The notes below the pieces were generated by a model that made no database searches, was not told the DNA's origin, and saw only the letters and a list, made by a program, of their open reading frames with translations. A program made the position numbers and the translations under genes. Shown here one piece after another: positions 34,560-45,498 of a stretch of 64,000 nt of DNA. The stretch is from Diphasiastrum complanatum. Lineage: Eukaryota; Streptophyta; Lycopodiopsida; Lycopodiales; Lycopodiaceae. Position 1 is the stretch's first letter. Each line of letters begins with the position of its first letter. Location: contig CM055106.1 in the NCBI GenBank assembly GCA_029204225.1, positions 46,051,180-46,115,179 on the forward strand. Reading direction: 5' to 3'.

Positions 34560-34960
34560 GGTTCGATCTCGAAGGATCTGAACACCAAGTATATAGTGAA
34601 TTGGTCATAGATCTGTCATGGCGAATTCTTTCGAAAGATTCAAATTAGTGTTCTCAAGCAGAGAGATAGAATTGTTTAAGAGCAGACAGTCATCTACATA
34701 AAGTGTGATCATTATGTACCGTGGACCATCACGTTTAATATAGACATTCAAGTCAGCAGCATTCGAATGAAAGTTGATCTGCAATAGATAGTCTTACAAA
34801 CTCGATCTTCTTGATGCCCTTCGGGTTGATGCATGCAAATATCTCCGTGGATGAAACCATTTAGAAATGCAGTTTATACATCCATCTGATGTACTTCGAT
34901 GTCTTCTGTTACTATAATTGCTAATAAGGTTCGAATAGACGCAAGTTTGACAACAAGACT
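34560..34960 (-). pseudogene. Degraded copia reverse transcriptase fragment
   Basis: The minus frame reads KLASIRTLLAIIV, VHQMDV*TAFLNGFIHGDI, MHQPEGHQEDR, then DLNVYIKRDGPRYIMITLYVDDCLLLNNS and EFAMTDL. The YVDD motif is kept. A stop sits inside DVxTAFLNG, and the segment between HQPEG and the YVDD region is deleted. It resembles element G (62,480-62,880) more than A/B. No flanking LTR was identified. Confidence 0.75.
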
Positions 34961-35029
34961 GTTGATACCCGATACTTGTGAGTAGTCTTTTTATGATCTA
35001 GGATGTTGAATCCATAGAAGAACAGGAAA

Positions 35030-35165
35030 ATAGATGGTGGACAAACCAACCCAACCAAACCTAGATCAAACAAAACTGGCCCCCAAGCTCTAGATCTACC
35101 TAACATCAAATGTTCAATAGGAGAGAGATGTCACTTCAGCAGCATTCTGCTATCGTTACCACAAA
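35030..35165 (-). repeat. LTR-like fragment related to element F LTR
   Basis: GGACAAACCAACCCAACC and AAACCTAGATC resemble the element F 5' LTR at about 59,443-59,500, and 56,620-56,700. The shared order of words (CCAACC, AAACCTAGATC, CCAAGCTCTAGATC) suggests a relic LTR in the same orientation. Boundaries were not found. Confidence 0.35.
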
Positions 35166-35496
35166 TAGACATACTCAAACGTTACCTTATAATATCTGAA
35201 GCTACCAAATAGTGAAAGAATGAGTAGGAATTCAATTAAGAACATATTTGATTATAGTGATTCAACTCTAAATTCCCTAATTATGGGTTGAATTGATTAT
35301 ATGAGCAGTACATAAATTGCAATTAATTCACCTTAGATAATTTTGTTGTTGAATCAAGTTTTCAAATATCTTGGTTCTTATGTCAATCTCAAAATCAAAT
35401 ATCGAAAAAAAATCTGTCCATCGGGCCTTATGATCACTTTTGACTAATTCGATTTAGAGATTCTATTGTGCTTTCCATTTAATTTCTTGTTTCAAC

Positions 35497-36032
35497 TGTT
35501 GGTGTACGATGGGAACCTTACTTTTTTTCTTCCAATACAATAGGTGTTATGTCCATGTCTTGTATAAGGGAATCGGAATAATTCCTAACGTGGATAGCCG
35601 ATCACTCTAGTTGTCTATGGTTATTAGTTATGTTACGTCATTCCGGGAGTGGTCGTATCAAGTAATTAATAATCATATGAGGGCCCAGACCTATAATTGG
35701 ACACAGGAGCACTTGCATGGTGAATGACTGCTTTAATGCAAGAACAGGAGGTCAATAGCTTAATATAGGCTACATGGGAATCCTAAGAAGAATATTCTCT
35801 CCTATTGGTGAGAATACATACCATGGAAACTCGCCCATCTCCCTATTGGAATTTTAGATTATTAAGCCAGGTTTCCTCTTCTCTCTTGTATTCATTCACT
35901 CTGGCTTGGGGGTGAAGGGTTAGGGTATTGACTGGCGTCTTCATGTTGGTTGTGTGATTTATGCTCCATAGGTGTCCTTTTGGTTGGCATGTGACAGGAT
36001 TCTTGAAGATCTTCACTTGGCAATCGTTATAG
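35497..36032 (+). repeat. LTR-like sequence with adjacent tRNA-Met primer site
   Basis: Starts TGTTGGTGTACG and runs to a primer-binding site at 36,033. No matching second LTR was found in the window, so the left boundary is tentative. The element body to its right is cut off within 500 bp by an opposing element. Confidence 0.45.
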
Positions 36033-36044
36033 TGGTATCAGAGC
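36033..36044 (+). other. tRNA-Met primer-binding site
   Basis: TGGTATCAGAGC matches the initiator tRNA-Met 3' end. It marks the right end of the LTR-like sequence at 35,497-36,032. Confidence 0.8.
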
Positions 36045-36544
36045 TTGGATCACATCAACCAGGAGGTGGGGCTTGAGGATCTTGGATTTTTGCAGTTCTT
36101 TTGGTGTATCTCTTTGCTTATTCTTCCAGGTGGTGAAATTTATTTCCAAGTAAGTGGATTCTCAGTACTTTCAGCCTAAAAATCATAATTGTGGATTTGC
36201 TCCATGAATTTTGATTGAAATCATAGGATTTTTAATGGTTTAGTGAATTTTTCACCTAGAATTTATGGTTTTTGCTTGGAATTGATCATAGCCTAAAAAT
36301 CACTAAAATTAGAAGATCCATCAAATCCTCGCATAAGTAACTCTCGCAGACCATTCCATTGGCTTTAGAATGTTTTTTTTAATAAATGATGAAGCCTGCA
36401 AGAGTTAGTACAAATTATTGGTGAAGATCAGAGCAAAATAGTGGTTCTGAACCCTCACAAACAGTGAAATTTTTTACTTCCTGCGAGAGTTAACCTTCGC
36501 AGAGATTTTTCGAGCTAGATCCATACCAGATATAGCTCTTGTGA
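36045..36544. other. Two facing retroelement leaders, no gene
   Basis: Positioned between a plus-strand tRNA-Met primer site and a minus-strand tRNA-Asp primer site, both pointing inwards. There is no coding frame. The sequence repeats 'CTCGCAGA' / 'TGCGAGAGTTAAC' words, which also appear near 37,350 (CCCTCGCAACA). Confidence 0.45.
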
Positions 36545-36562
36545 TCCCCGGCAACGGCGCCA
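36545..36562 (-). other. tRNA-Asp primer-binding site
   Basis: On the minus strand TGGCGCCGTTGCCGGGGA is complementary to the acceptor/T-arm end of plant tRNA-Asp. This primer is typical of non-chromoviral plant gypsy elements such as Athila/Tat types. It is not a tRNA gene, because the remaining tRNA arms are absent. Confidence 0.85.
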
Positions 36563-36563
36563 C

Positions 36564-37353
36564 TGTAGGGATGTAGAATCGGTCGGTGAGTAGCCCTTCC
36601 GCTTATCAAAGAGGGTTAGAACACTTGGATAGGATCCTAACCTAGCTTAGATGCTACTTTTAGTTGATCTCTACTTTTTACACTAACACTACCCCCACTA
36701 ACTCTACTCCACTAAACTAGCATTCAACATTATTTGTAGTGAAAAAGAGAGGGAGAGAGAGAGAGTTAGATGGATAGAAGGAGCATAGAAGGTAGAGGAC
36801 TAGAGGAATAGAGAGAGAGAGAGAGAGTGAAAAGGGAGGTTAGCTCACTTGCTCATTGTACTTGCTAAGGGAAAAACATTATTGAAACCAAAAAGCATGA
36901 ACTTCAAAGCAAATGGAAAACAACAATAGCAATACCAAGCATTGAATAGCAAATGAGGATGCTTCTCTTCCAAAAATGGTAGAGTTTCCTCCTTCTCATT
37001 AAGCATGGAAATATGGTACAAGAGGTGCCTTTTTATAAATAGGAAAGGCCCTTTCCCCAAAATCCTATTGGCTACTTTTAGAAATATGTACACTAAGCTT
37101 GTCCATTCATTTTGGACCCAACTTAATCCAAAGGTCCTAAAAAAGTACATTGGATTTCACATGATTCATGTGAGTCCTCATTTGGACCCAACTTAGAGAG
37201 TTTTTCTCTAAGTTTACAAACTTGACATTGTGGCCTCAAGTTCTATTTTAATTAAAAAAAGGCCCAAGTCTATTATTCTATTTACAACTCAACTTGTGTG
37301 CTCATTGGGCCATGGGCTTATACGCGCAGGATGCCATGCCCTCGCAACACATT
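36564..37353 (-). repeat. LTR of a tRNA-Asp-primed gypsy element
   Basis: Ends ...CCCTACA (36,564) one base before the tRNA-Asp primer site. A TATA box (TATTTATAAAAAGG on the minus strand, near 37,032-37,045) and GA-rich tracts downstream (36,720-36,830) fit an LTR promoter. The outer end is set tentatively at TGTTGCGAGGGC (37,353). No second LTR was seen in the window. Confidence 0.55.
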
Positions 37354-38890
37354 TTATTAGCCAATATTATTTATTTACACTATGTTGGGAATACCCCCAA
37401 TACTTGGATCGCGAAGATAAACAAAATTGGTCACTCTTGAAAGAATCATTCATCAAGCGATTCAAACCATTACGTTTGATAGAGAGTCCCTTTGTCAAAC
37501 TAAGTAATATCAAAATGACAAAGGATGAAAAAGTCCATGACTATATCGAGCGATTTAAACGCTTAAAAAGTCAAGTACAAGAACAACCCACAGAATCAAT
37601 GCTCATCATCTGGTTTTTAGTTGGACTTCCCAGATGGATTAGACGTGAGCTCCACTCTAATGATGCATACACATCCTTAAAACAAGCCATGTCTGATGCC
37701 ATCCGTGAAGAAGACGGGGGATCAGATGTTGACAAACCTAGAGAACGTAGGGCACACAGTGCTATCCAAGAATCCAAACTAACCGACGAAACTCGAGAAC
37801 AACTATGGAAATCTCAAATGGAGTTGCTTAACCAGCAACCCAACAACAAATGGAAAAACGTACGAAGGAGTTTTAGAACACCCTGTGGTCTATACAGAGC
37901 TCAATGCTAGGCCAGTTACCCATTGGCCAGATCCATCATAGACGTGACAATACCTGGTGCCCTCACTGCAAAGGTGCACACAGTGGAAATGAATGCCCAT
38001 CTTATCAACCAGTACCAGATACCTCTTTGATTAAATGTGAAATCTATGACTTCATGGGACATTTCTCTATCCTCCACGAAACAATCCCCAAGTTCATATC
38101 CAAGAGTTGCATAGACAACCAAAACACATAACTCAACCTCAATAGGCACTCTTAGGCCCACCTCCAAGGGGCCATCCAGACATAGGAGCACAAAAACATC
38201 GACCCCATAAAGACACCACTCAAACCCATTTTGTCGATCACTCCTATGATCCATCATACCATGCAGATACCATAACCACTCCTAGCAGTCCCTCATGCTC
38301 CTGCAAGCGAGATGAGTATCCAACTAATCCATAAATGCTAGCCATCCAAGATGGCTATGCAATTGCCCAAGGGCCCATGAACAACCGGTGTTTCATCTGT
38401 GGCAAAACGGGCCATTTCATGGTTGATTGTAAAGTAAAAAGCCAATACCATGTTGAGTGTCCAGAGTCTGTTTGAAAACACAACTTCAAAGATTGCCCAA
38501 GCAACCAAACAAGATCCTACCAGCACGACATATATCTTGAGAATCTGTTAGGGTCCTAACTTGAGCTCAACGCCAAGCTCAACAACAACAGTAGACCCAA
38601 GAAAAACCTGCTGACCAAATGGGAAGCTCTTTGATAGCTTCCACTTTACCACAAGACTATCCCAATCCACGAGTGGATACAACAAATTCCGCAATGAATT
38701 TTTGCAGGAGGAACAGAAAGTGGAACGTCCGTTATCTGTTCCGATCCTCACAAAAGAGCAACCCCTATAGGGACTCGAAGTTTTTTTCTGAACTTTTGCA
38801 AGCTCATATGACAATGTCATTCCATGTGAAGGATTTCAGATCATTCAAGATCCAATCCATGTCCCTGATCTTTGGTTACAATAAGGAATA
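37354..38890 (+). pseudogene. Gypsy gag J1 with several zinc knuckles
   Basis: The capsid region reads DREDKQNWSLLKESFIKRF, VHDYIERFKRLKSQVQEQ and FLVGLPRWIRRELHSND, a Retrotrans_gag-type fold, in the frame ending at 37,910. After a frameshift come a CCHC-like knuckle WCPHCKGAHSGNECPSY, a degraded one, and at about 38,390 CFICGKTGHFMVDC. A fourth pattern, CPESV*KHNFKDCP, follows with a TGA at 38,474-38,476 where J2 has Arg. A Gln-rich linker resembling the pre-protease spacer (TxAQRQAQQQQ) then runs to 38,600. The protease itself is not recognisable. A related fragment is J2 (57,526-58,295). Confidence 0.75.
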
Positions 38891-40034
38891 AACCAACAAT
38901 TCTGCCAATGTAGAGAAATCAGCATCTACGTACAAAATGAGAATGCAAACTCTAAGAGATACTGATCAAACATGAGCCAAAACATAAAATATGGTTGCTA
39001 TCCATACAATTACAATACCCTACTATATTTCACATGTGTGGAACCAAAAATAGCAAAATATGAGCATTCTACACACAAGATTGCAAGATATCATCAAGAG
39101 AGTGCACCAGTGAGTAGTAGAACCCAAAGAGAACCATGTATAATGATGAAATGAGAGAGAGAAGAGAGAAGATCCCTTTCTCCACAAGTTACAACAATAT
39201 ATAACAGGTCCAAAACCTACTTTGCCACTTGGCTTTCCCTCCAAAATGCTAACCCTACTATTTTTGGGTCTAGATTCAAAGTACCCAACATTCAAATTTG
39301 AATATCTCTCAAACTCGACTACCAACTTTTTCACACTTTTAAAAAGTGTTTATTGAATGTATTTTAAACTAATATAACTTCAAAAAATTTATCTCTAAGT
39401 TTAAAATGAGTTTTGGCCTCAATTGACAATTTACCAAAATATGACTGAACTTGTTGAAATCTCTCACACTCACTCTTCAACTAGTTTTGGCATAGTTTTA
39501 ACCATACTACTTTGATCCAAACTTAGAATGATCTCCATCCTAAGTATAGATCTCCTTTCTAAGGTTCTACAATATCTTTCATAATTGATATATAGAATAG
39601 TGTCCATTTTGGATGCTTCACTATTTCCTACATCAATTTTACACATCAAGATATAACTAGAACATGAAGAACCAAATAGAATGTGAATGAAATGATTATT
39701 CCATGCTTTAAATTTTGAAGTCTCTAGAAAATTACAGCAACCAAACAATAAATGTGAGTGATGACCATTTGCTTGCTTGTCTCCTCCAACTTTGTCCTTT
39801 CTTTATATGTCTCCACCATAAAACTTCATGAATGAGTCTCCATCTCCATCTTGCCACAAGATATTATCAACACTTGATGACTTGGCCATGAATGAGTGAC
39901 ATAATGAACCTTCAATATCTTCATTTCCATCAGCAAAACCAGCCAAGAATGCTAGTAAAACTCCAACAATAAGATAAGTAGCTAGTTTGTCCATATCTTG
40001 ACAATTTGCACACATCCACATAAAATAGCTCAAA
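38891..40034. other. Mostly unassigned; possible minus-strand LTR/promoter near 39,200
   Basis: No known protein motif. ATATATAAC at 39,198-39,206 gives a TATA box on the minus strand, followed by GA-rich sequence (39,150-39,175) as in the LTR at 36,564-37,353. It may be another LTR relic. One short frame with a signal-peptide-like start is listed separately. Confidence 0.35.
39803..39994 (-). CDS. Possible 63-residue secreted peptide
   Basis: Starting at the Met at 39,994, the frame reads MDKLATYLIVGVLLAFLAGF and then an Asp/Gly/Ser-rich mature part containing one Cys. The first 22 residues look like a signal peptide (Lys, hydrophobic core, small residues at the end). No family is recognised, no promoter is certain, and no homolog occurs in the window. 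An exon of a larger gene or chance is equally possible. Confidence 0.2.
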   Translation of the reverse strand: MDKLATYLIVGVLLAFLAGFADGNEDIEGSLCHSFMAKSSSVDNILWQDGDGDSFMKFYGGDI

Positions 40035-40457
40035 CATGAGACAAAACAAGTAAAGTAAACTTGAACAACACTTCATTGCCGCTCCTTTGACCAGTGGGTT
40101 AGTTATGAGGTTATACTAAGTTGTTGGTGAGGTGAACTGGTTTAGAAAATGGTCATCAATTTTAAGAGACGATGTAGGGGGTATGGTGTTAGAAGTGGAT
40201 GTGGTTGAACAAGCGAATAGAAGTGCTGAAGGTTGGTAGGATGAAAATGGTTTAGAAAAACAAGAAGGCGAGTGGGGCAACTGGGTATAAGTGGAAGAGT
40301 CCACAGCAGGTTTGTGGAGAGAACCAACTGTGGAATCTTGATATGGCATGCCAAAACCAATACCTCATTGGTTGATGGATCGGCTTTGTTCGAGCTCTAG
40401 CATCATCATTATGGTCGTCTTTTTTCTGCACTAATATGCCTACATCAAGTCTACAGG

Positions 40458-41460
40458 TCATATTCCATAAGAGGTCCATTTGTTGTTTTGACATGAGAAG
40501 TTCATCGTGGATCTTGTCAACGTCTCTTTGAGTGCTGACAGCTTCTTGTTGCTTTCGTCTTCTAGAACTTGATGGTTCCTCTTCAAGGCTTCGTGTTTCT
40601 GGATTAAAGAGATGTACTTTTTCATTTTTATCGCTGCCCTTGAAGACATAACTGGAACTTTTATATCCTCTGGTGTGATTGGTTGCTTGAATGTTGTCAT
40701 CACGTCAGTTAGTCTCTTCTTTTCCTGAGTCATGAGATCTAATCGGCGCTCGAACTGGTCTTGCACCTCTTGGAGAGACTGGAGCTAATTTGAAAACTGG
40801 TTCTGCTCTTCCAATCTCTTGGCCCTTTCACTCTGCAACATCTATGGTAAAGGTGTCTTCATAGTACTCGTTGTCGTAGACAAGCTTTTCCTCCTAACTT
40901 CTTCCTGCAACAGACTTGCTGTCAATTTCTGGAAAGACAGCATAGGAGTATTGCTAAGAAGCAACACTAAATTGTTGTAGGAGGATGGAAGACTAGCAAG
41001 AAGAGACATGGTAGAGTCTTATTCTGAGATAGGCGAACCTATTGCAGCTTGTTGGTTGAGCAGCTTTTTGAACTCATTCAGATGGTCGCTTACTGAGGTG
41101 CCTTCACACATTCTGAGTGTCAATACCTTCTTCCTCAAGAAGAGACGAGTGGAAACATCTGAGGTCTCGTAGATGCTTGTAAGTATATCCCACGCTTTTT
41201 TGGAGGTGGTGCAATTGGATACATTAGCGATTTGAGTGTCTTTCAGGTTTCGGGATACAATGGCAAGAGCCTTGTCATCCTTTGGTTCCCAAGATGGAAG
41301 TTGTTCTTCGGGTTCTGCCGGTATGGCTATGGAACCATTGACATATCTCCATAACTCTTTCTCGATCAAGATCATCCTCATTTTGAACTTCCACATGTAG
41401 AAGTCTTCATTGAATTTGTTGATGAGGTGGATCTATGAGGTTGAACCTTCCATTATAATC
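40458..41460 (-). pseudogene. Copia gag with a coiled-coil extension
   Basis: From 41,396: MWKFKMRMILIEKELW, SKKAWDILTSIYETSDVSTR and VSDHLNEFKKLLNQQ, a copia-type gag (UBN2-like). After a stop at 41,019, the other frames give SLLASLPSSYNNLV. From about 40,800 to 40,458 follows a charged heptad-rich segment (FERRLDLMTQEKKRL, LIQKHEALKRNHQVLEDE) that should form a coiled coil. The usual zinc knuckle is not seen. The primer site and LTR lie just to its right. Confidence 0.65.
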
Positions 41461-41552
41461 AGAGATAAAACACAACTAGATGAATCAGCTCTATAGAACA
41501 AAAAACGTGTTAAGATTATAATTTCTAGACTCTAGTAATCCAATAAACATGT

Positions 41553-41627
41553 GGCTCTTATACCACTTTTGTGGGACTGATACCAATTTGTGAATCGGAT
41601 GGATGTGAATTATCAGCTCTGATACCA
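41553..41627 (-). other. tRNA-Met primer site, with two degraded copies
   Basis: On the minus strand TGGTATCAGAGC (41,616-41,627) is a good primer site. TGGTATCAG (41,577-41,585) and TGGTATAAGAGCC (41,553-41,565) repeat the motif downstream. The first probably follows directly the LTR of the gag at 41,460-40,458. Confidence 0.7.
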
Positions 41628-42050
41628 CTTCGGTTGACGTTTGGATTGAGACAAAGAATTCTTGAAAGCAGAATCATGGATTACTTAGAGAATGGATTTT
41701 ATGAGCTATTGAATCAGATTATCAGTGTAGAAGTCTTAGACTATTGTGAAAGAGAGATTGTGAAGACGATTAGGTGTCTGAGATTGTCATGCAATCCTCT
41801 AGTACTGATAACCTGATATGAAGAGAATGTAGAATCAATTTAGGCGTCAAAGACAACCATACAATTATCTGATAACAGTGTTTGTGTAAGAGGAGTGAGA
41901 GCTATCATTCAACAAGAATGCAGAAAGAGTGTAGAACAATAGTGAATCTGTATTATAAGTTGTGAACACGACGATTGCGCTGATAAGCACGTGATCCTAC
42001 TTACATATTCAAAACAATTGCTATGTCTTTGAATATATATATAACATGAT
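41628..42050 (-). repeat. Partial 5' LTR of the 40.5-41.5 kb copia element
   Basis: The stretch upstream of the primer site has no coding content. A TATA tract (TATATATAT, 42,033-42,045) on the minus strand could serve the LTR promoter. The outer end was not found. The sequence to the right belongs to another element on the plus strand. Confidence 0.45.
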
Positions 42051-42059
42051 CCTACAGCC

Positions 42060-43145
42060 AAACCTTGTCTTGGGTATCCGAAGAAATTAGCTTTACCAGC
42101 CCCACCAACACAACCAGCTCCTCCTGCTAATTTGATGGAACCAAAACCTTATAGAGGCAATGAGCAATGAGATTATAGTAATGAGAGTGGACCTTCATAA
42201 CAGTATTTATTTATGTTGCCGCGCAACAACAAGCATCTAGAAATTGGACCAGAGTGCCACTTGGATGCTTTGCTTGTGGAGAAAGTCACAAAGTTGCAGA
42301 ATGTCCAAACAAAGGCAAATTTGTACCATTATGTCGTGATTGTGGTTATGGGCATTGCTACAAGGAGTGTCTAGCAAGACCAAAGCCACCACCGGCTATA
42401 GCTCCTATAAATTTGATAACAATCAAGCAAAGACCAACAGTTCAACCTGAACCAAGTATACCTTTGATGGTGGTTACCACAACACAAAAGCAGAAAGAAC
42501 TGGTAGCAGATCCAGTACTTGCTGATTCTATATCATTCACTGATATACCAACAACATCCGGAGTCTATCCAAATCTCCATGCCGAAAAGATGAGATATCA
42601 GGATATGAGGCAATGGATTAAACAACTACAAAAAGAGGAGGAGCTTGAAGCTGCTAAAGCAGCAGCCAAAGTCCATTATTCACCTGTGCAACCACTGAAT
42701 AATCCACGAACGGATATGAATACTTAGTTTTCTCATCATGAAGAACCCTTCAAGATGACTGAACTAGAAGCGCCGCAAATAGAGCTAATCATGAATATTT
42801 TGTCTAGTAAGATAAATATTACATTGGGAGAATTTTTGAAGTTGGTGCCGAAAGCAAAAGAAGTGTTAGCTCAAAAATTAACTCAGAACTAGAAGCCAAT
42901 CAGGAACCACTTTTTTGTGCTGTATTTGAAGAATCTAATGAGGTACTCCATGTCGGAGCAGCCTAGGAAAGTGAGCAAAAAAGTATCACTCTACCAATAC
43001 AACATAGACAATTTTCTAAAGAAGCAGCCGTGATAGATGGATGTTCAGGAGTCAACAAAGCTATGTGCAAAATGGAGCCTCACAAGGATTAAGCCTACGA
43101 CTTTTGCCATTAAGCTAGTTGATCAAACTATAGTCCGTCCATGAG
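42060..43145 (+). pseudogene. Gypsy element L gag (zinc knuckles) and protease trace
   Basis: A Pro-rich stretch precedes the frame 42,254-42,727, which holds CFACGESHKVAECPNKGK and LCRDCGYGHCYKEC, two knuckle-like clusters. The Pro-rich spacer PEPSIPLMVVTTTQKQ and the Ala/Glu-rich helix QKEEELEAAKAAAKV follow. After a stop, 42,750-43,145 reads in pieces APQIELIMNILSSKINITLGEFL, VIDGCSGVN and DQTIVRP*GMVEDIPF. That resembles the pre-protease and protease (DGGSG / RPxGxV) of plant gypsy elements. Integrase and RT are absent. Confidence 0.6.
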
Positions 43146-44389
43146 GAATGGTTGAAGACATACCGTTTATTGATCCTCTGCTCTAGGGAATCAATTGGCT
43201 TTTTCTTTCTTGCTCTGGTTCTTTCTTCTTGTTCCAGAACAATTTCAAGGTTAGTTCTGCATGTTATCAAGCTTCTTGGGCATTTTCTGAATGTTTTCTT
43301 GTTATTACATTGCCCAAAACCAGGCATAATGGACTAATTAACGTTGTAGTATTGTCCTGCCTGTCAAAGGACACTTAGATTGGTCACTCTTGCACTCAAG
43401 CACATGCATAAATGACCACAATCAATCAATCATGCATGCCAAAACATTCAACCATCAGATCAGCATGCAAATACGTGAACATGAATGACTGAAAGCCTAC
43501 TCTATTGCTGCAAAAATGAGTTTGAAATCAGATCCTAAACATACTACACTTGCATTAATCCACAGATTAGAAACAATAAACTATTCTAGCATCATTTTAG
43601 AAGTCCAAGAATCAAGACACCAACCAGTCTTTTGATTCTTGGACATCCCAAGAACATCAAGAACATGGTTGTAAGGGGATATGCAAGAATTACATCACAA
43701 ACCCAGCCTATTTAGTTTACCTAAATGTTGATTCCTACATTAATCCACAAACAAGAAATGAGATTTAATCCACTCTAGGAAAGCAGAAAAACTAATCCAC
43801 TCTACTATCCACAACCACACACAAAGGAGGAAAGGGCAAGATCATGAATGCATCACTCAAGAAACAAGCATGATCAAGGAGCTCAATGGATGCACCAAAA
43901 CTCGTGGAGGCTCTTCTCATTTTAGCATGGAGTAGGTACATTTCACAAAAAGCTCATCTTCTCAAACAGGGAGTCTCTTAATAAACAAGAGAGCTTCTTA
44001 GGTGGCATCCTAGTGGCATTTCCACATTACACAAATTACAAGTGGAATAATGCTCTCCACTAGAGGTCACCATCAAAAGGTGGATCACTCTACTTTCTTT
44101 AAGAGGAATCTACTTGCATTTATTACTTTGCCTAGAAACATTGGTTTCTACATGGTCATTCCATCTTTCGGGATTCACCATGAGGCTTACACAGTTCTTG
44201 CTTGTCATTACTAACTAGTATTTCTCGGCTCTCATACTCGGCTCTTAGTCTTCGTTCGTCTCATCTTCTCAGAGACCTCCTCGGTCTAAGGTGAGAGGTG
44301 CTCTGGCCGAGTATCTTGGGGATTTGTCAGAATCAGCCAACATCATCCCACCCCTAATGTGTTGCAGGACCCACTACAACTCATATTGA
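43146..44389. other. No gene seen
   Basis: Unassigned AT-rich sequence. Short frames on both strands show no motif. No LTR end or primer site was recognised. Confidence 0.45.
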
Positions 44390-45498
44390 ATGATGTCATT
44401 CCGTTTTTGCATTGGCATCTTCGATCGTCACATGGAAAAGCGTAGGTCCTTGTTCACTTGCGTAAAATCAAGTGCTTATTGTTGCCAGTCTTTATCAAAA
44501 ATTGCTTTTGCAATTTGCTACAATGTAACAAAAATGTCTTATTACTGCAGGTGGTTGACATTCTCAAAATTGGAGAGCTCCCAACAGCTTGACAATCTTG
44601 CATGCTTGAGTGCTTCCTACGTGTCTTTTCTCTTATCACTTGTATCTACCATTGACGGTTTCATCTATAGTTTCTTGGCAGACACTAGTTTTTGGAAAAT
44701 CTGTATCCTCCATTTTGCTTCTAAGCGTTTCTGCAATTCTTTTCTCAATTGAAGTTCCAATCTTGTCGATGTTCTTGCCTTGATCAGAAGAGGAGAACCT
44801 TCGATCGGTAGGTCACACAAAATTCGGGTTAACAATCTTCAAAGGAATGGACTTACCAACAAACTGGTGGTAGGAACAGATTGGACGGATAATTTGGTGA
44901 TGATAGAAAAACATGATGAAGGCTTGGTGGAAGGGTGAAGGATTTGATAGTTCTATAGTTGCAGCCTTGGACCCTTGCAATGTCGAGCTTTGACCACCAC
45001 TTGCTGGTTGAGGAGCTCGTTTTATTTTGTAGGTTCACGATTGTCTTCATCATTTTGCTTTTCTGCAACTCTTTCTCGGATCTCTTTGAGCTTCATAGGA
45101 GAGGATCCAACTATCATTGCTCCAGAGAGTTTCTTTTGATCAAGATCGATCTGACTCGACTGTTGCTTAAGTTTTGTCCTTTCCTCCTTAGCTTCTTGAA
45201 TCTTTCTCTTTATTTCTTCTAGCTGCTTTATCTGCTTTCTTAGGTCTTCTTTTGGCTGATCAACCATTGTAGGTGGTAGTTGGTCTCTGCAAGACACTTG
45301 CAATGATCTTTTAGTTGCTTTGGTAAGACTATAAAAAATTGGAGATTTCTCAGAATAACAGTGAACTGATGATAAAAAAATAGATGGAAGGAAGGGTGGT
45401 GGTGGTGGTGACAATGGTAGATGCTGTGGGCGATAGGCATGAGAATGAGTGCAGAAGTATGACAAGGGGCTGGTTGAAGAAGGAGACTGATTTTCCAA
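44390..45498 (-). pseudogene. Decayed coding region with coiled coil, probably retroelement gag
   Basis: The frame 45,498-45,022 starts with a Ser/Pro-rich segment and continues into a strongly charged coiled coil (EDLRKQIKQLEEIKRKIQEAKEERTKLKQQ). It then reads GAMIVGSSPMKLKEIRERVAEKQ to a stop. Further pieces to 44,400 (EGSPLLIKARTSTRLELQLRKE) keep a protein-like composition across stops. No zinc knuckle or enzyme motif is visible. The coiled coil is similar in kind to that at 40,458-40,800. The family is uncertain; a host gene fragment is possible. Confidence 0.35.

Noticed and set aside
36543-36562. String identical to the 3' part of plant tRNA-Asp
   Set aside because: Only the acceptor/T-arm portion is present, in antisense next to an LTR end, so it is a primer-binding site and not a tRNA gene.
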